A stretch of 64,000 nucleotides of DNA from Saccharibacillus deserti (GTDB lineage: Bacteria; Bacillota; Bacilli; Paenibacillales; Paenibacillaceae): NCBI RefSeq assembly GCF_013618475.1, contig NZ_JABJVN010000008.1, positions 62,001 through 126,000 of the forward strand, given 5' to 3'. Below the pieces are notes generated by a model. That model worked only from the letters and a program-made list of their open reading frames with translations, did no database searches and had not been told where the DNA came from. The position numbers and the translations under genes are program-made. Below are positions 16,649-25,970 of this stretch, one piece after another. How positions within the stretch are numbered: the stretch's first letter is position 1; every line of letters starts with the position of its first letter.

Positions 16649-17596
16649 TTGCTTACCGATAAATCCGCGGAACGCAGACAAACCATTTTTACGGTGGCAC
16701 TCGGTTTGTTTTCGGAACGGGGAATCCAGGAAACCTCCATGCAGGATATCGCGGAACGCTGCGGTTTCTCCAAAGGAACGCTTTACCAGCATTTCCGCTC
16801 CAAAGAAGAACTGATTGGCGCCATCCACCAGTACGCGCTGGGCATGCTGCACGAAAAGCTGGAAAAAGCGGCTTCCGCCAATCTGCCGCCCCGCGAAGCG
16901 TTTTACGCCCAGATCGAAGTCCTCCTGCATTCGCTGATCGAATTCAAGGAATTCATCCTGATGCAGATCCGCGAACGCGAATTCAGCGGGATCGGCGAAG
17001 ACCTCGCTTCGGATACGGGTTCCAAAGTCTGCGGGCCTGCCGCCCATCATCCCCTGCTGGCTTCCGCGTTCGTCCAGATTCGCCGAAGCCTGATCGGGAT
17101 CTACGGACCCGAGATCGATCCGTATTCCGGGGACTTCGCTATCGTCGTCGGCGGTCTCGTCTTCTCGTACCTGCAGCTGACCGACTGGGGCATGCCTGAA
17201 ATTCCGATTGCCGAAGTGCTTCGCCATCTGGAATTGACGCTTGATGCCGCAGCCGAACGCGTACTGGGCACGAAGCCGGAGCCGCTTATTTCTCCCGCGC
17301 TGTGGGCCACCTGGGTGGAAGACGCCCCCGAAGATCCTTCCGTTTCCAAACGCCCGTTTATCCTGATCCGCCAAATGCGCGACACGCTGGCCTGGAGTCC
17401 GATCGGCCGGGGCGAGCGCGAAGAGGCCCTGGAAACGCTGGACGTTCTGGAGGAAGAATTGTCTGCCGAAATGCCCCGCCGCTCCGTCGTCCGGGGAATG
17501 CTCGCCAATCTGAAAGACGTTCATGCCCTGCACGGAGCGCTCGAACAGCTGTCCCCGCTCGTGCTCTACCGTTTGGACGAGATGCGTTCCCGTTGA
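16649..17596 (+). CDS. TetR/AcrR-family regulator with a long C-terminal extension
   Basis: The TTG at 16649 follows AAAGGGGAC; an in-frame TTG at 16580 lies inside the promoter. The N-terminus has a standard TetR HTH (SMQDIAERCGFSKGTLYQHF). The protein is 315 residues, about 100 longer than typical; the extra part (from about residue 215) includes charged helices such as REEALETLDVLEEELSAEM. It sits 100 bases before an RND pump gene in the same direction and probably represses it, as AcrR or MtrR do for RND pumps. Confidence 0.88.
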   Translation: MLTDKSAERRQTIFTVALGLFSERGIQETSMQDIAERCGFSKGTLYQHFRSKEELIGAIHQYALGMLHEKLEKAASANLPPREAFYAQIEVLLHSLIEFKEFILMQIREREFSGIGEDLASDTGSKVCGPAAHHPLLASAFVQIRRSLIGIYGPEIDPYSGDFAIVVGGLVFSYLQLTDWGMPEIPIAEVLRHLELTLDAAAERVLGTKPEPLISPALWATWVEDAPEDPSVSKRPFILIRQMRDTLAWSPIGRGEREEALETLDVLEEELSAEMPRRSVVRGMLANLKDVHALHGALEQLSPLVLYRLDEMRSR

Positions 17597-17699
17597 GCCA
17601 AAACCATGCTGCCGCCCCGCCCCTGCCTCATCCGGATCGAGACAAAGAAGCCCGGTACACGGGCACAGCCCATTTATTAGAGGAGTGGAGAATCTTTTT

Positions 17700-20600
17700 A
17701 TGAAAAGTATTATCGGCTTTTCCCTGAGGAACAAACTCGCCATTTGGTTTCTGACGATTGTGATCACGGCTGCCGGCATCTATGCAGGCTTGACCATGAA
17801 GCAGGAAACGATTCCCGATATTACCGTCCCGTTTCTGAGTATCACGGCCGTCGATCCGGGCGCCGCTCCGGAAACCGTCATGAACGAAGTCTCCATTCCG
17901 CTGGAGCAGATGCTCCGCAATGTCAACGGCGTCCAGAACGTGACTTCTTCCTCGATGGAAAACGTTGCGTCGGTCGCCGTCGAATTCAACTTCGGCGCCA
18001 ATCTCGACGAAGCCACCGCGCAGATCCGCGAAGGCCTCAACCAGATCACGCTGCCGGAAGGCGTGGAACGCCCGACAATCACCCGCTTCAGCCTGAACTC
18101 CTTCCCCGTGGTCTCGCTGAGCGCATCGGCGGACAAAGGTACCGACGATCTGGAAGAACTGTCGCGGATCGCGCAGGAACAAGTGCTGCCGGAGCTTGAG
18201 AAGATTGAAGGCATTGCCTCCGTTCAGGTCTCGGGCCAGTATGTCCGCGAAGTTCAGCTGACTTTCAATGCCGAGAAGATGGCCGAATTGGGCTTGACCC
18301 AGGACACGGTACAAAATATCGTGAACGCTTCGTCCGTCCGGGCTCCGCTCGGCCTGTTTACGCTGGACGATTCCCAGTCCGCGGTAGTGGTGGACGGCAA
18401 CGTCACCACGCTTGAAGACCTCAAAGCGCTGGAGATTCCGGTCACCCCATCGCAGAGCGGGGCTGCCGCAGAAGCGGCTCCGAACGCTTCCGGCACGCAG
18501 GGACAGGCTACCGGCGGCGCCGAACCCGCTCTTCCAACCGAAGGCCAGGGCGCCGCGGCGGCGGGTACGCCAACCGGCACGGATAACGCCGCCGCGCCGG
18601 TCGCACCGGTTCAGGGCGAGGAAGCCGCTCCCGCGGCCGGAGCGGCTGCGGCTGCAGCCGGTCTGCCGACCGTCAAACTGAGCGAGATCGCCAAGATCGA
18701 AGTCGTCGGCAGTTCCGAGTCCGTCTCCCGTACGAACGGCCTGGAATCGATCGGCATCCAGATCGTCAAGACTAATGATGCCAATACCGTCGACGTCGTG
18801 AATGCGGTCAAAGACCGTATCGCCGATCTGGAAAGCCAATATTCCGGCCTGAACCTGACCGTTATGCTCGATCAGGGCAAGCCGATCGAAGATTCGGTCC
18901 GGACCATGCTGGAGAAAGCGATCTTCGGCGCGCTGTTCGCCGTCCTGATCATCCTGTTGTTCCTGCGCGACTTCCGCTCGACGATCATCTCGATCATCTC
19001 GATTCCGCTGTCGCTGCTGATCGCGGTGCTGCTGCTCAAGCAGATGGACGTCACCTTGAACATGATGACGCTCGGCGCCATGACCGTGGCGATCGGCCGG
19101 GTTGTCGACGACTCGATTGTCGTAATCGAGAATATCTACCGGCGCATGTCGCTGGATACCGAGAAGCTGCGCGGACGCCAGCTGATCAGCGCCGCAACGC
19201 GCGAGATGTTCCTGCCGATCATGTCCTCGACGATCGTCACGCTCGCCGTGTTCGTTCCGCTTGCTTTTGTCAGCGGAATGGTCGGCGAACTGTTTATGCC
19301 GTTCGCGCTCACAATGGTATTCGCGCTGCTGGCTTCGCTGCTGATCGCGATTACGATCGTTCCGATGCTGGCGCACAGCCTGTTCCGCGGCGGCCTCAAA
19401 AAGAAAACGTCGCATGACAAGCCGGGACGCATGGCCGAAGGATACAAGCGTATCTTGAACTGGTCGCTGTCGCACAAGCTGATCACATTCCTGATCGCCG
19501 TGTTCCTGCTGATCGGCAGCTTGTTCACCCTGCCTTACGTCGGAACCAGCTTCCTGCCCGAGCAGGAAGACAAGACGTTCACGTTCACGTATGCCCCGGA
19601 AGCGGGCGCGACCGACGAGCAGGCGCAGCAGCGCATGCTTGAAGCGGAAAAATTCGTACGCGAGCAGCCGAATCTCACCAGCATGCAGTATTCGATCGGC
19701 GGATCGAACCCGCTGGGCTTCGGTTCGGCCAATTCCGCCTTGTTCTACACCGAGTTCAACAGCGATACGAAGAACTTCGACACGGTCAAAGAAGAGCTGC
19801 TCGCAGGTCTTCAAGAGCGCGTGCCGGAAGGAGAATGGAGCCAGATGGATATCGGCGGCGGCCTGGGAGGCAGCCAGCTCAGCGTCAGCGTATACGGCGA
19901 CAGCACGGATGATCTCAAACCGGTTGCCGACGATATTCTCAAGCTGATTCAGGAAGATTCCAACTTCGAAGAAGCCGAGAGCAATCTAGCGGAAGGTTAC
20001 AGCCAATACACGCTGGTAGCCGACCAGCAGAAGCTCAGTTCCTACGGCCTGACCGCCGGGCAGATTGCCATGACGCTCGCTCCGGTCACCCAGCGTCCGG
20101 TATTGACGGAAGTCGACCTGGACGGCCAAAACCACAACGTCTATATCGAAACGGAAAGCAAAACGTTCAAAACCCTGTCGGACATCGAAAAAACCGAGCT
20201 CACTTCTCCGCTCGGCATCCAGGTTCCGATCTCGGACGTAACGGAAGTGCGGAAAGGCATTGCGCCCGACACTATCTCCCGTTCGGACGGCAAGACCGTC
20301 GCCCAACTGTCGGCCAATATCGTCTCGTCCGACGTCGGCGGCGCTTCGACGGCGCTTGAAGACAAGATCAACGCCCTGGATCTGCCGGACGGGATCACCG
20401 TCGAATTCGGCGGCGTAACCGAGCAGATCAACGATACGTTCTCGCAGCTTGGACTTGCCATGCTGGCCGCGATCGCCATCGTCTACTTCGTCCTCGTGGT
20501 CACGTTCGGCGGCGGCCTGGCTCCGTTCGCCATCCTGTTCTCCCTGCCGTTTATCGCGATCGGCGCCTTGATCGGCCTGCTGATCGGCGGCGAATCGCTC

Positions 20601-20987
20601 AGCGTATCGGCGCTTATGGGGGTACTGATGCTGATCGGGATCGTGGTCACCAATGCCATCGTCCTGATCGACCGCGTTATTCACAAGGAGCGTGAAGGGC
20701 TGTCTACCCGCGAAGCGCTGCTGGAAGCCGGTTCGACGCGTCTGCGTCCGATCCTGATGACGGCGCTTGCCACGATAGGCGCCCTGATCCCTCTGGTCGC
20801 CGGCTGGGAAGGCGGCGCGGGCATCATCTCCAAAGGTCTCGGCATCACGGTTATCGGCGGTCTGATCAGCTCTACGCTGCTGACGCTCGTGATCGTGCCG
20901 GTCGTCTACGAATTCCTGATGAAGATCAGCTCCAAATCGCGCGCCAGACGCGCCGAAATGGAAAAGCTGGAGACTCCCCTGAATTAA
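17700..20987 (+). CDS. RND-family efflux transporter (AcrB/SwrC-like) with an Ala-rich insertion
   Basis: A proton-driven exporter of 1095 residues with the RND layout: N-terminal helix, large extracytoplasmic loop, six helices, second loop, six helices. Family motifs include GRVVDDSIVVIENIY in helix 4, PLAFVSGMVGELFMPFA, and MGVLMLIGIVVTNAIVLID in the second half. Firmicute members such as SwrC export surfactin-like lipopeptides and drugs. Unusual is a stretch at about residues 249-321 (18447-18663) made almost only of Ala, Gly, Pro, Thr and Glu, inserted in the first loop. ATG 17700 follows GAGGAGTGGAG. It is likely controlled by the preceding TetR protein. Confidence 0.93.
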   Translation: MKSIIGFSLRNKLAIWFLTIVITAAGIYAGLTMKQETIPDITVPFLSITAVDPGAAPETVMNEVSIPLEQMLRNVNGVQNVTSSSMENVASVAVEFNFGANLDEATAQIREGLNQITLPEGVERPTITRFSLNSFPVVSLSASADKGTDDLEELSRIAQEQVLPELEKIEGIASVQVSGQYVREVQLTFNAEKMAELGLTQDTVQNIVNASSVRAPLGLFTLDDSQSAVVVDGNVTTLEDLKALEIPVTPSQSGAAAEAAPNASGTQGQATGGAEPALPTEGQGAAAAGTPTGTDNAAAPVAPVQGEEAAPAAGAAAAAAGLPTVKLSEIAKIEVVGSSESVSRTNGLESIGIQIVKTNDANTVDVVNAVKDRIADLESQYSGLNLTVMLDQGKPIEDSVRTMLEKAIFGALFAVLIILLFLRDFRSTIISIISIPLSLLIAVLLLKQMDVTLNMMTLGAMTVAIGRVVDDSIVVIENIYRRMSLDTEKLRGRQLISAATREMFLPIMSSTIVTLAVFVPLAFVSGMVGELFMPFALTMVFALLASLLIAITIVPMLAHSLFRGGLKKKTSHDKPGRMAEGYKRILNWSLSHKLITFLIAVFLLIGSLFTLPYVGTSFLPEQEDKTFTFTYAPEAGATDEQAQQRMLEAEKFVREQPNLTSMQYSIGGSNPLGFGSANSALFYTEFNSDTKNFDTVKEELLAGLQERVPEGEWSQMDIGGGLGGSQLSVSVYGDSTDDLKPVADDILKLIQEDSNFEEAESNLAEGYSQYTLVADQQKLSSYGLTAGQIAMTLAPVTQRPVLTEVDLDGQNHNVYIETESKTFKTLSDIEKTELTSPLGIQVPISDVTEVRKGIAPDTISRSDGKTVAQLSANIVSSDVGGASTALEDKINALDLPDGITVEFGGVTEQINDTFSQLGLAMLAAIAIVYFVLVVTFGGGLAPFAILFSLPFIAIGALIGLLIGGESLSVSALMGVLMLIGIVVTNAIVLIDRVIHKEREGLSTREALLEAGSTRLRPILMTALATIGALIPLVAGWEGGAGIISKGLGITVIGGLISSTLLTLVIVPVVYEFLMKISSKSRARRAEMEKLETPLN

Positions 20988-21014
20988 ACGGAGGCTCCGA
21001 AAACTTCCAAAACA

Positions 21015-21063
21015 AAAGAACCTTTCACCCCGCGAACCTCGCGGGATGAAGGGTTCTTTTTTT
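21015..21063 (+). terminator. Terminator of the RND gene
   Basis: AAAGAACC...CCCGCGA pairs with TCGCGGG...GGGTTCTTT, then a run of T. Confidence 0.9.
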
Positions 21064-21140
21064 GTCGTGAAACGAGGGGTCGACGAAATCGGGCAGGGAA
21101 CTGCAGAGCTGCCGCGTATTCCCTTTTGCGCGAAGCAGCC

Positions 21141-22730
21141 CTATTTCTCCGGTACAGTATGCTTCGCTTCGCCTTCTTCGCTCTCGTCTTCGTGGTTCAC
21201 GCCCGTTCCCCGTTGAAGCTGGGCAATCTCCGGGAATACCGGTTCCAGCTGATCGTACACCCGCTTGAACAGCGAATAATAACGTTCGTACGTTCCGAAG
21301 CGCTGCGGGTCCGGCTCATGCGTGCGCAGGATGCCGATCCGCTCCTTCACTTCGCTTAGATCGCCGATCGCGCCGTCTGCCAGCATGGCGACGGAGGCTG
21401 CGCCAAAAGCCGAGGCTTCGTACGTATCCGGCACAATGACCCGAGTGCCCGACAGATCCGCCAGCATCTGCGTCCAGGTTTCGCTTTTGGCGAACCCTCC
21501 GGAGGCCAGCAGCGACCGATTGGATACGTCATGCTGCGTCAAGGCATCGTAGACCGTGCGTACGGCGAACAGGACGCCTTCCATGGTGGCGCGGCCGAAA
21601 TGGGCGCGGCCGTGATGCAGGGTCGCACCAAAATAAGTCCCCCGGGCATCCGCATTCCAATAAGGCGCACGTTCTCCGCTTAAATAAGGCAGGAACAGCA
21701 GCCCTTCGGAACCGGGCGGCACGGAATCCGCCAGCTGCATGATCCGGTTCAAAGCTTCTTTCTCCTTGAGGTCGGCACTCTCGCCTTCGCCGATCACGAA
21801 TTTCTCCAGATACCAGCGCAGCGCGATGCCTCCGTTGTTGGTCGGACCGCCGATCAGCCAGCGGTCCGGTTCGAACGCGTAGCAGAAGGTCCGGCCGCCG
21901 ATATCCGTACTCGGATGTTCGGCAAACGAGCGCACGGCCCCGCTCGTTCCGATCGTCACCGCCGTTTCTCCCCGTTCAAGAGCGCCTACGCCTACATTGG
22001 CAAGCGCTCCGTCGCTTGCGCCGGCAATCCACGGCGTCTCCGGACGCAGGCCCATTCGCCCGGCGAGGGTCCGGTCCATGCCGCTGAACCGTTCCGTGAT
22101 CGGCACGATCTCACCGAGCCGTTCCGGTGAAAGACCGGTCAGACGCAGTGCCGATTCGTTCCAGTCCAGCGTATTCAGATCGAGCATGCCTGTCGCCGAA
22201 GCGAGCGAGACATCGATCGCATAACGGCCGAACAGCCGATAGAGCAGATACTCCTTGAACGAGATGAATTTGGCCGCCCGCTTGAATAGTTCCGGTTCGC
22301 GGCTGCGCAGCCAAAGCAGCTTGGTCAGCGGCGACATCGGATGGACGGGAGTCCCCGTCGCCCGGTACAGCCTTCCGGCTTCGCCGTTTCGGCGCAGATC
22401 GTTCGCCTGTCCGAGGCTTCGGTTGTCCGCCCACGTAATCAGCGGCGTCAGCGGTTTCCCTTCGCTGTCCACGGCCATGACACTGTGCATGGCCGCGCTG
22501 ATGCCGACGGCCGAAATCTCGTCCGCCCGGGCTCCCGCATCCTGCATCGCGCCCCTGATCGCTTCGATTACGGCATCCAGCAGCTCGTCCGGGCGCTGCT
22601 CGGCGCGTCCCGCTTCCGGTACCAGCAGCGGATAAGCCTGCTGCGAGCCTCCGCGAATCCCGCCTTTTTCATCATATAAAAAGGCTTTGGTGCTTGTCGT
22701 TCCGATATCAAGTCCGATATACAGTCCCAT
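21141..22730 (-). CDS. gntK: FGGY-family carbohydrate kinase, gluconokinase-like
   Basis: The protein starts MGLYIGLDIGTTSTK, the FGGY phosphate-binding motif, and has 529 residues; the second domain shows GASDGALANVGVGAL and GGFAKSETWTQMLADL. FGGY kinases phosphorylate sugars such as gluconate, xylulose or glycerol with ATP. The overall pattern is closest to gluconokinase GntK, but xylulokinase cannot be excluded. No gluconate permease or dehydrogenase is adjacent. AAGGAGGATTCC precedes ATG 22730. The frame stays open for 96 more codons upstream, but this contains a structured leader, so it was not included. Confidence 0.85.
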   Translation of the reverse strand: MGLYIGLDIGTTSTKAFLYDEKGGIRGGSQQAYPLLVPEAGRAEQRPDELLDAVIEAIRGAMQDAGARADEISAVGISAAMHSVMAVDSEGKPLTPLITWADNRSLGQANDLRRNGEAGRLYRATGTPVHPMSPLTKLLWLRSREPELFKRAAKFISFKEYLLYRLFGRYAIDVSLASATGMLDLNTLDWNESALRLTGLSPERLGEIVPITERFSGMDRTLAGRMGLRPETPWIAGASDGALANVGVGALERGETAVTIGTSGAVRSFAEHPSTDIGGRTFCYAFEPDRWLIGGPTNNGGIALRWYLEKFVIGEGESADLKEKEALNRIMQLADSVPPGSEGLLFLPYLSGERAPYWNADARGTYFGATLHHGRAHFGRATMEGVLFAVRTVYDALTQHDVSNRSLLASGGFAKSETWTQMLADLSGTRVIVPDTYEASAFGAASVAMLADGAIGDLSEVKERIGILRTHEPDPQRFGTYERYYSLFKRVYDQLEPVFPEIAQLQRGTGVNHEDESEEGEAKHTVPEK

Positions 22731-22752
22731 GACGGAATCCTCCTTCGCTTTC

Positions 22753-22885
22753 GGCCCAAATGGTACCTTGACCAACCCTAATCCAAGGTTTACGTTCCCT
22801 TCAAGCACACACGCTTTAGGTGCGTTTGAAGGGGGCGTACCCTTACCTTTAACTTGGTCAAGGTATTGGTCTATGGCCCATTTGG
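22753..22885 (-). promoter_or_regulatory. Structured leader upstream of the gluconokinase-like gene
   Basis: Arms CCAAATGG plus TACCTTGACCAA (22756-22775) pair with TTGGTCAAGGTA plus CCATTTGG (22854-22885). Inside lies a second stem CCCTTCAA / TTGAAGGG (22797-22833) with a GCAC/GTGC apex. An alternative pairing ACCTTG / CAAGGT (22765-22789) competes with the outer stem. It could be a cis-regulatory RNA; no known riboswitch class is recognised. Confidence 0.5.
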
Positions 22886-22914
22886 ACACCCGGCAGGCAA
22901 ACGAAACATCCATG

Positions 22915-22962
22915 ACAAAAGCCGCCTGCATGCTTCTCCGTTCGGAGAAGCCTACAGGCGGC
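22915..22962 (-). terminator. Terminator of the TorD-like gene
   Basis: GCCGCCTG...GCTTCTCCG pairs with CGGAGAAGC...CAGGCGGC; the minus strand then reads TTTTGTC. Confidence 0.85.
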
Positions 22963-22990
22963 CGGGTTGAATTATCGGTCATGGATGCGG

Positions 22991-23659
22991 TCAGTCGTCG
23001 ATCCGGGCGCTGAGCCACCGGTAATCGCGGGTGATCAACGCTTCCAGCATGCCGCAGAGTTCCAGATACAGCGCGCTTTCGGTATGGCTGCGAAGCTCGG
23101 CGCAGAATGAAGGCACCCAGGTCAGCAGATGGCGCTTCACGAATCCCAATTGGATCCGGGCCAACCGCTCGCGTTCTTCACGGGAACGTACCCCTTCGGT
23201 CATGCGCTCGGCCAATACCGCAATGAATTCCAGTTCCACGCTCAGTTCGTCGTCTTTTTCCCCGGCCGTTTTGTTCAGGATTACGCCCGCACGGTCGTAT
23301 TCCGCACTGGCCCGGCAGGCCGTCACTTCGGCGGTGCCGCCGGCATAGAACGACTCCCGCAGAGGGATGCCGCCGGACTGCCGCCGTCCGACCAGCCGTT
23401 CGTATTCATGCGACTCCGCTGCACAAAAGGCAGGCAGCGAAGAAGTATCCCGATCGGCGACCAGTACCCGGAATCTTCCGAAAGCTTCATTGTCCCAGTT
23501 GATCCGTTCGAGATGGCGGCGCCATTTCATCAGCAGATGGATACTCGGTTTATAAATGATAAAATCGCTCAGCAGCTGATACAGCGTCAATCGGGTATAT
23601 GTCCAGTGTTCGTCTCCGTGGGCGGCCGATTCGGGTCTTTCCATCATTGCGGTCGTCAT
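22991..23659 (-). CDS. TorD/DmsD-like molybdoenzyme chaperone
   Basis: An all-helical protein of 222 residues. Features fitting the TorD family are the N-terminal LTLYQLLSDFIIYKPS segment, which recalls the L-x-x-L-F pattern of these chaperones, and the C-terminal KRHLLTWVPSFCAEL, which matches the family's H-x-x-x-W-x-P region. Such proteins bind the signal or apo form of molybdopterin enzymes and help cofactor insertion. AAGGAGGTT precedes ATG 23659; longer frames upstream lack a ribosome site. It stands alone; the only molybdopterin enzyme in the window is at 30.3-32.5 kb and is not linked. Confidence 0.8.
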   Translation of the reverse strand: MTTAMMERPESAAHGDEHWTYTRLTLYQLLSDFIIYKPSIHLLMKWRRHLERINWDNEAFGRFRVLVADRDTSSLPAFCAAESHEYERLVGRRQSGGIPLRESFYAGGTAEVTACRASAEYDRAGVILNKTAGEKDDELSVELEFIAVLAERMTEGVRSREERERLARIQLGFVKRHLLTWVPSFCAELRSHTESALYLELCGMLEALITRDYRWLSARIDD

Positions 23660-23912
23660 CAGCGTGAACCTCCTTATGGATGGGCGTCCGGAAGTCCCTA
23701 ACCAAGTGAAGGAGGCCCGCCGCCTGAAATATAAATTCGTGCGTACCGTGGAGCGTTCGGTTTGTGCGCGCTTACAAGTCAAGTATACCCGCAGTTTGAA
23801 ACAGATAGTCCTGCATGATGTGACAAAACGGTTGCAATTTGCGGAAGCGCCGTGTAGACGGCTTTTCGGGCCCTCTTCCTTCTTCCTTTCGTTAACGCTG
23901 TGCATTATTTTG

Positions 23913-23941
23913 TTGTAATCTGTCTGAGGAAGGACTATATT
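23913..23941 (+). promoter_or_regulatory. Promoter of the MFS gene
   Basis: TTGTAA, 17 bases, TATATT, about 105 bases before the chosen start. The rest of the 23660-24046 gap shows nothing I can identify. Confidence 0.6.
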
Positions 23942-24046
23942 GTCGATTAAGGGTCTGCCGTCCGACTTGGTTCCCGGCTTATATATGACTTGAGATGTAA
24001 GCCCTTACTTAAAAGAAACGGATTTTCCGCAAGGGGTGTGCGCGAC

Positions 24047-25288
24047 GTGTTAGAACGACAACCGAACAATCCTCAACCGACATCCTCCCATACGAATCAC
24101 GCCGCTTTCCTTCCGCTCAAAGCCTTCAACTTTTTCCTTTACGGTGCAATCGCGGTCTTTGCCAGCTTTTTTCCGCTCTATCTTCAAGATGCGGGCATGA
24201 GCAAGCTCGAGATCGGAACGCTGATGGCCATCGGGCCGTTCGTTTCGCTGATCGCCAATCCGTTCTGGGGTTACTTGGGCGATCGGATGGAGAACATGAG
24301 GCGCATGCTGATTCTGATGCTGGTCGGCACCCTGGTGCTGGCACAGTTCGTTTTCCATGTGCATTCGTATGCAATGATTTATCTGGCCATGATTGCCTTC
24401 TTCTTTTTCCAGAGTCCGATGTTTGCCCAGAGCAATACGATGATTCTCGGCTATATCGACGGAAGCGGCCGCAAATTCGGCGGTTTTCGTCTGTGGGGCT
24501 CGCTCGGCTGGGCACTGACTGCTGCTGCTGCGGGCTTTGTCATTGATCGCACCGGAACGTCTCCGGGCATGCCTTGGTTGTTCACGGGACTGCTTTCGCT
24601 GACGCTGCTCTGCGCGGTTGCCCTGCCTTCGCTGCGCCGTCCGGCCGCCACGTCGACCGTGGCGCCGGGCGGATTCCGCAAAGTGCTCACCAATCCGACC
24701 TTCGCCGCGTTCCTGCTGCTTGGCGTGCTCGTCTCGATTCCGAACGCCATGAACGGAACATTTATGACCTTGTATATCACCGACCTGGGCGGTTCGCGCG
24801 AAATGGTAGGCTGGGCGGTATTCTCGGCCTCCGCACTGGAAGCCGTATTCTTCCTGATCTTCGACCGGTTCTTCCGCCGCCGGCTTGGCTTTATGATGCT
24901 CTGCCTGACGGCCGTAAGCGTGCTGTTTGCGCTGCGCTGGTATCTCATGTCGGTCGTAAGCGACCCGATGTCGATCATCTATATTCAAATGCTGCACAGC
25001 GTAACGTATGCCGGTTATTTCTATGTCGGCACGCATATGACCAGCATGTTCGTACCCGATTCGTACCGCGGCACCGGCCAGGCGCTGTTCACACTGTCCT
25101 GGAGCGGGATCTCGGGTGTCGCAGCCGGCATTATCGGCGGCTGGATGTTCGACAATTTCGGCGCGCCGATGATGTATCAGAGCGGCACCGTGCTCTCGGT
25201 AATCGGAGCCGCCGGCTTCGCCGCGATGGGATATACGCTTTACCGCAGCGGCCGGCAGGTTCCGGTCGCGGCCCCGGGCAAACAGTAG
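24047..25288 (+). CDS. Major facilitator superfamily transporter
   Basis: About 413 residues with twelve predicted membrane helices. The motif GYLGDRMENMRRML after helix 2 matches MFS motif A. The sequence resembles the MFS_1-like group (HcaT and LacY/nucleoside relatives), with HSVTYAGYFYVGTHMTSMFVPDSYRGTGQAL in the second half in place. Substrate unknown. The start is taken as GTG 24047 after AAGGGGTG; an ATG at 23990 has no ribosome site, and the HTNHAAFLPLKAFNFF segment is the usual beginning of the first helix. The gene is monocistronic. Confidence 0.85.
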   Translation: MLERQPNNPQPTSSHTNHAAFLPLKAFNFFLYGAIAVFASFFPLYLQDAGMSKLEIGTLMAIGPFVSLIANPFWGYLGDRMENMRRMLILMLVGTLVLAQFVFHVHSYAMIYLAMIAFFFFQSPMFAQSNTMILGYIDGSGRKFGGFRLWGSLGWALTAAAAGFVIDRTGTSPGMPWLFTGLLSLTLLCAVALPSLRRPAATSTVAPGGFRKVLTNPTFAAFLLLGVLVSIPNAMNGTFMTLYITDLGGSREMVGWAVFSASALEAVFFLIFDRFFRRRLGFMMLCLTAVSVLFALRWYLMSVVSDPMSIIYIQMLHSVTYAGYFYVGTHMTSMFVPDSYRGTGQALFTLSWSGISGVAAGIIGGWMFDNFGAPMMYQSGTVLSVIGAAGFAAMGYTLYRSGRQVPVAAPGKQ

Positions 25289-25324
25289 GGCAGGAATGTT
25301 GGGTTGGGCCGAATTCGTCAAAGA

Positions 25325-25359
25325 CCCCCGGTTCTCCGTCGGCGGCGGAGAACCGGGGG
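25325..25359. terminator. Shared terminator between the MFS and KGG genes
   Basis: Perfect 14-base stem CCCCCGGTTCTCCG / CGGAGAACCGGGGG. A T-run is weak on both strands, but the position between convergent genes fits. Confidence 0.75.
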
Positions 25360-25397
25360 CCCTGCTTTAGGTGCTATTTGATTCGGGGTGCGACCCG

Positions 25398-25619
25398 TCA
25401 GTCGTTCTTGCGGGCTTGTCCGCCTTTGCGTCCGGCTTCCTCGCGGCTCATCTTGCCGGCATTATCATCGGAATCCGAAGCGCCGCGCGCTTCGCCGCCT
25501 TTTTGCCCGATTTCCTGGTAAAATTCTTTGTCGTGATTGTTCGATGTAGCTTCGCCGCCCAGCCGTCCTGCTTCTTCGCGGGACATCTTGCCGTTGTTCT
25601 GGTTGTCATTGCTTGCCAT
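25398..25619 (-). CDS. KGG-motif stress protein (GsiB/YciG-like)
   Basis: A hydrophilic 73-residue protein with repeats of the type GKMSREEAGRLGGEA and EIGQKGGEA, the KGG or con-10-like repeat of GsiB and YciG. Such proteins are small, heat-stable and linked to general stress and desiccation. Two full SREEAGR repeats and a central FYQEIGQKGG unit are seen. GAGGAGTG precedes the ATG. A sigma-B-like promoter lies 55 bases upstream, in line with GsiB control in Bacillus subtilis. Confidence 0.9.
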   Translation of the reverse strand: MASNDNQNNGKMSREEAGRLGGEATSNNHDKEFYQEIGQKGGEARGASDSDDNAGKMSREEAGRKGGQARKND

Positions 25620-25673
25620 GATTAATCACTCCTCGAAAAATTTTTAGGGAATTTTGTAATCTATATCCTTATT

Positions 25674-25698
25674 TTACCCGATGCAAACGAAGTTACAA
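25674..25698 (-). promoter_or_regulatory. Sigma-B-like promoter of the KGG gene
   Basis: On the minus strand TTGTAA, 13 bases, GGGTAA; the -10 is a strong match to sigma-B, the -35 matches four of six. It sits 55 bases before the start. Confidence 0.45.
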
Positions 25699-25970
25699 AA
25701 TGCACAAAAAGTAATTTAAATCCATCTGATTGCAGGGTAAAACAGCCGTTGAGTCGGACGATAGGCCGGACTCTGACAATTTTGACTGACCGGATGTCGG
25801 ATACGCTGCGTCAGGTCCGCCGCCGTCCACGATTTATTTTTAACCCTTATTTTTGGTTTTAAACACGCAAAAAACCTTCCCTGCTTTCTGTCCTGCACAC
25901 CGTTTTCGCTGCGGTAAGTCTCTGTCTGTCACTCGCCTGAATCCTTCAGTCATAAGGTTTAAAGCCAGCA

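Noticed and set aside
22731-23018. 96-codon N-terminal extension of the gluconokinase-like protein
   Set aside because: FGGY kinases begin at the DIGTTSTK motif; the extension contains a terminator and inverted repeats, while a strong ribosome site precedes ATG 22730.
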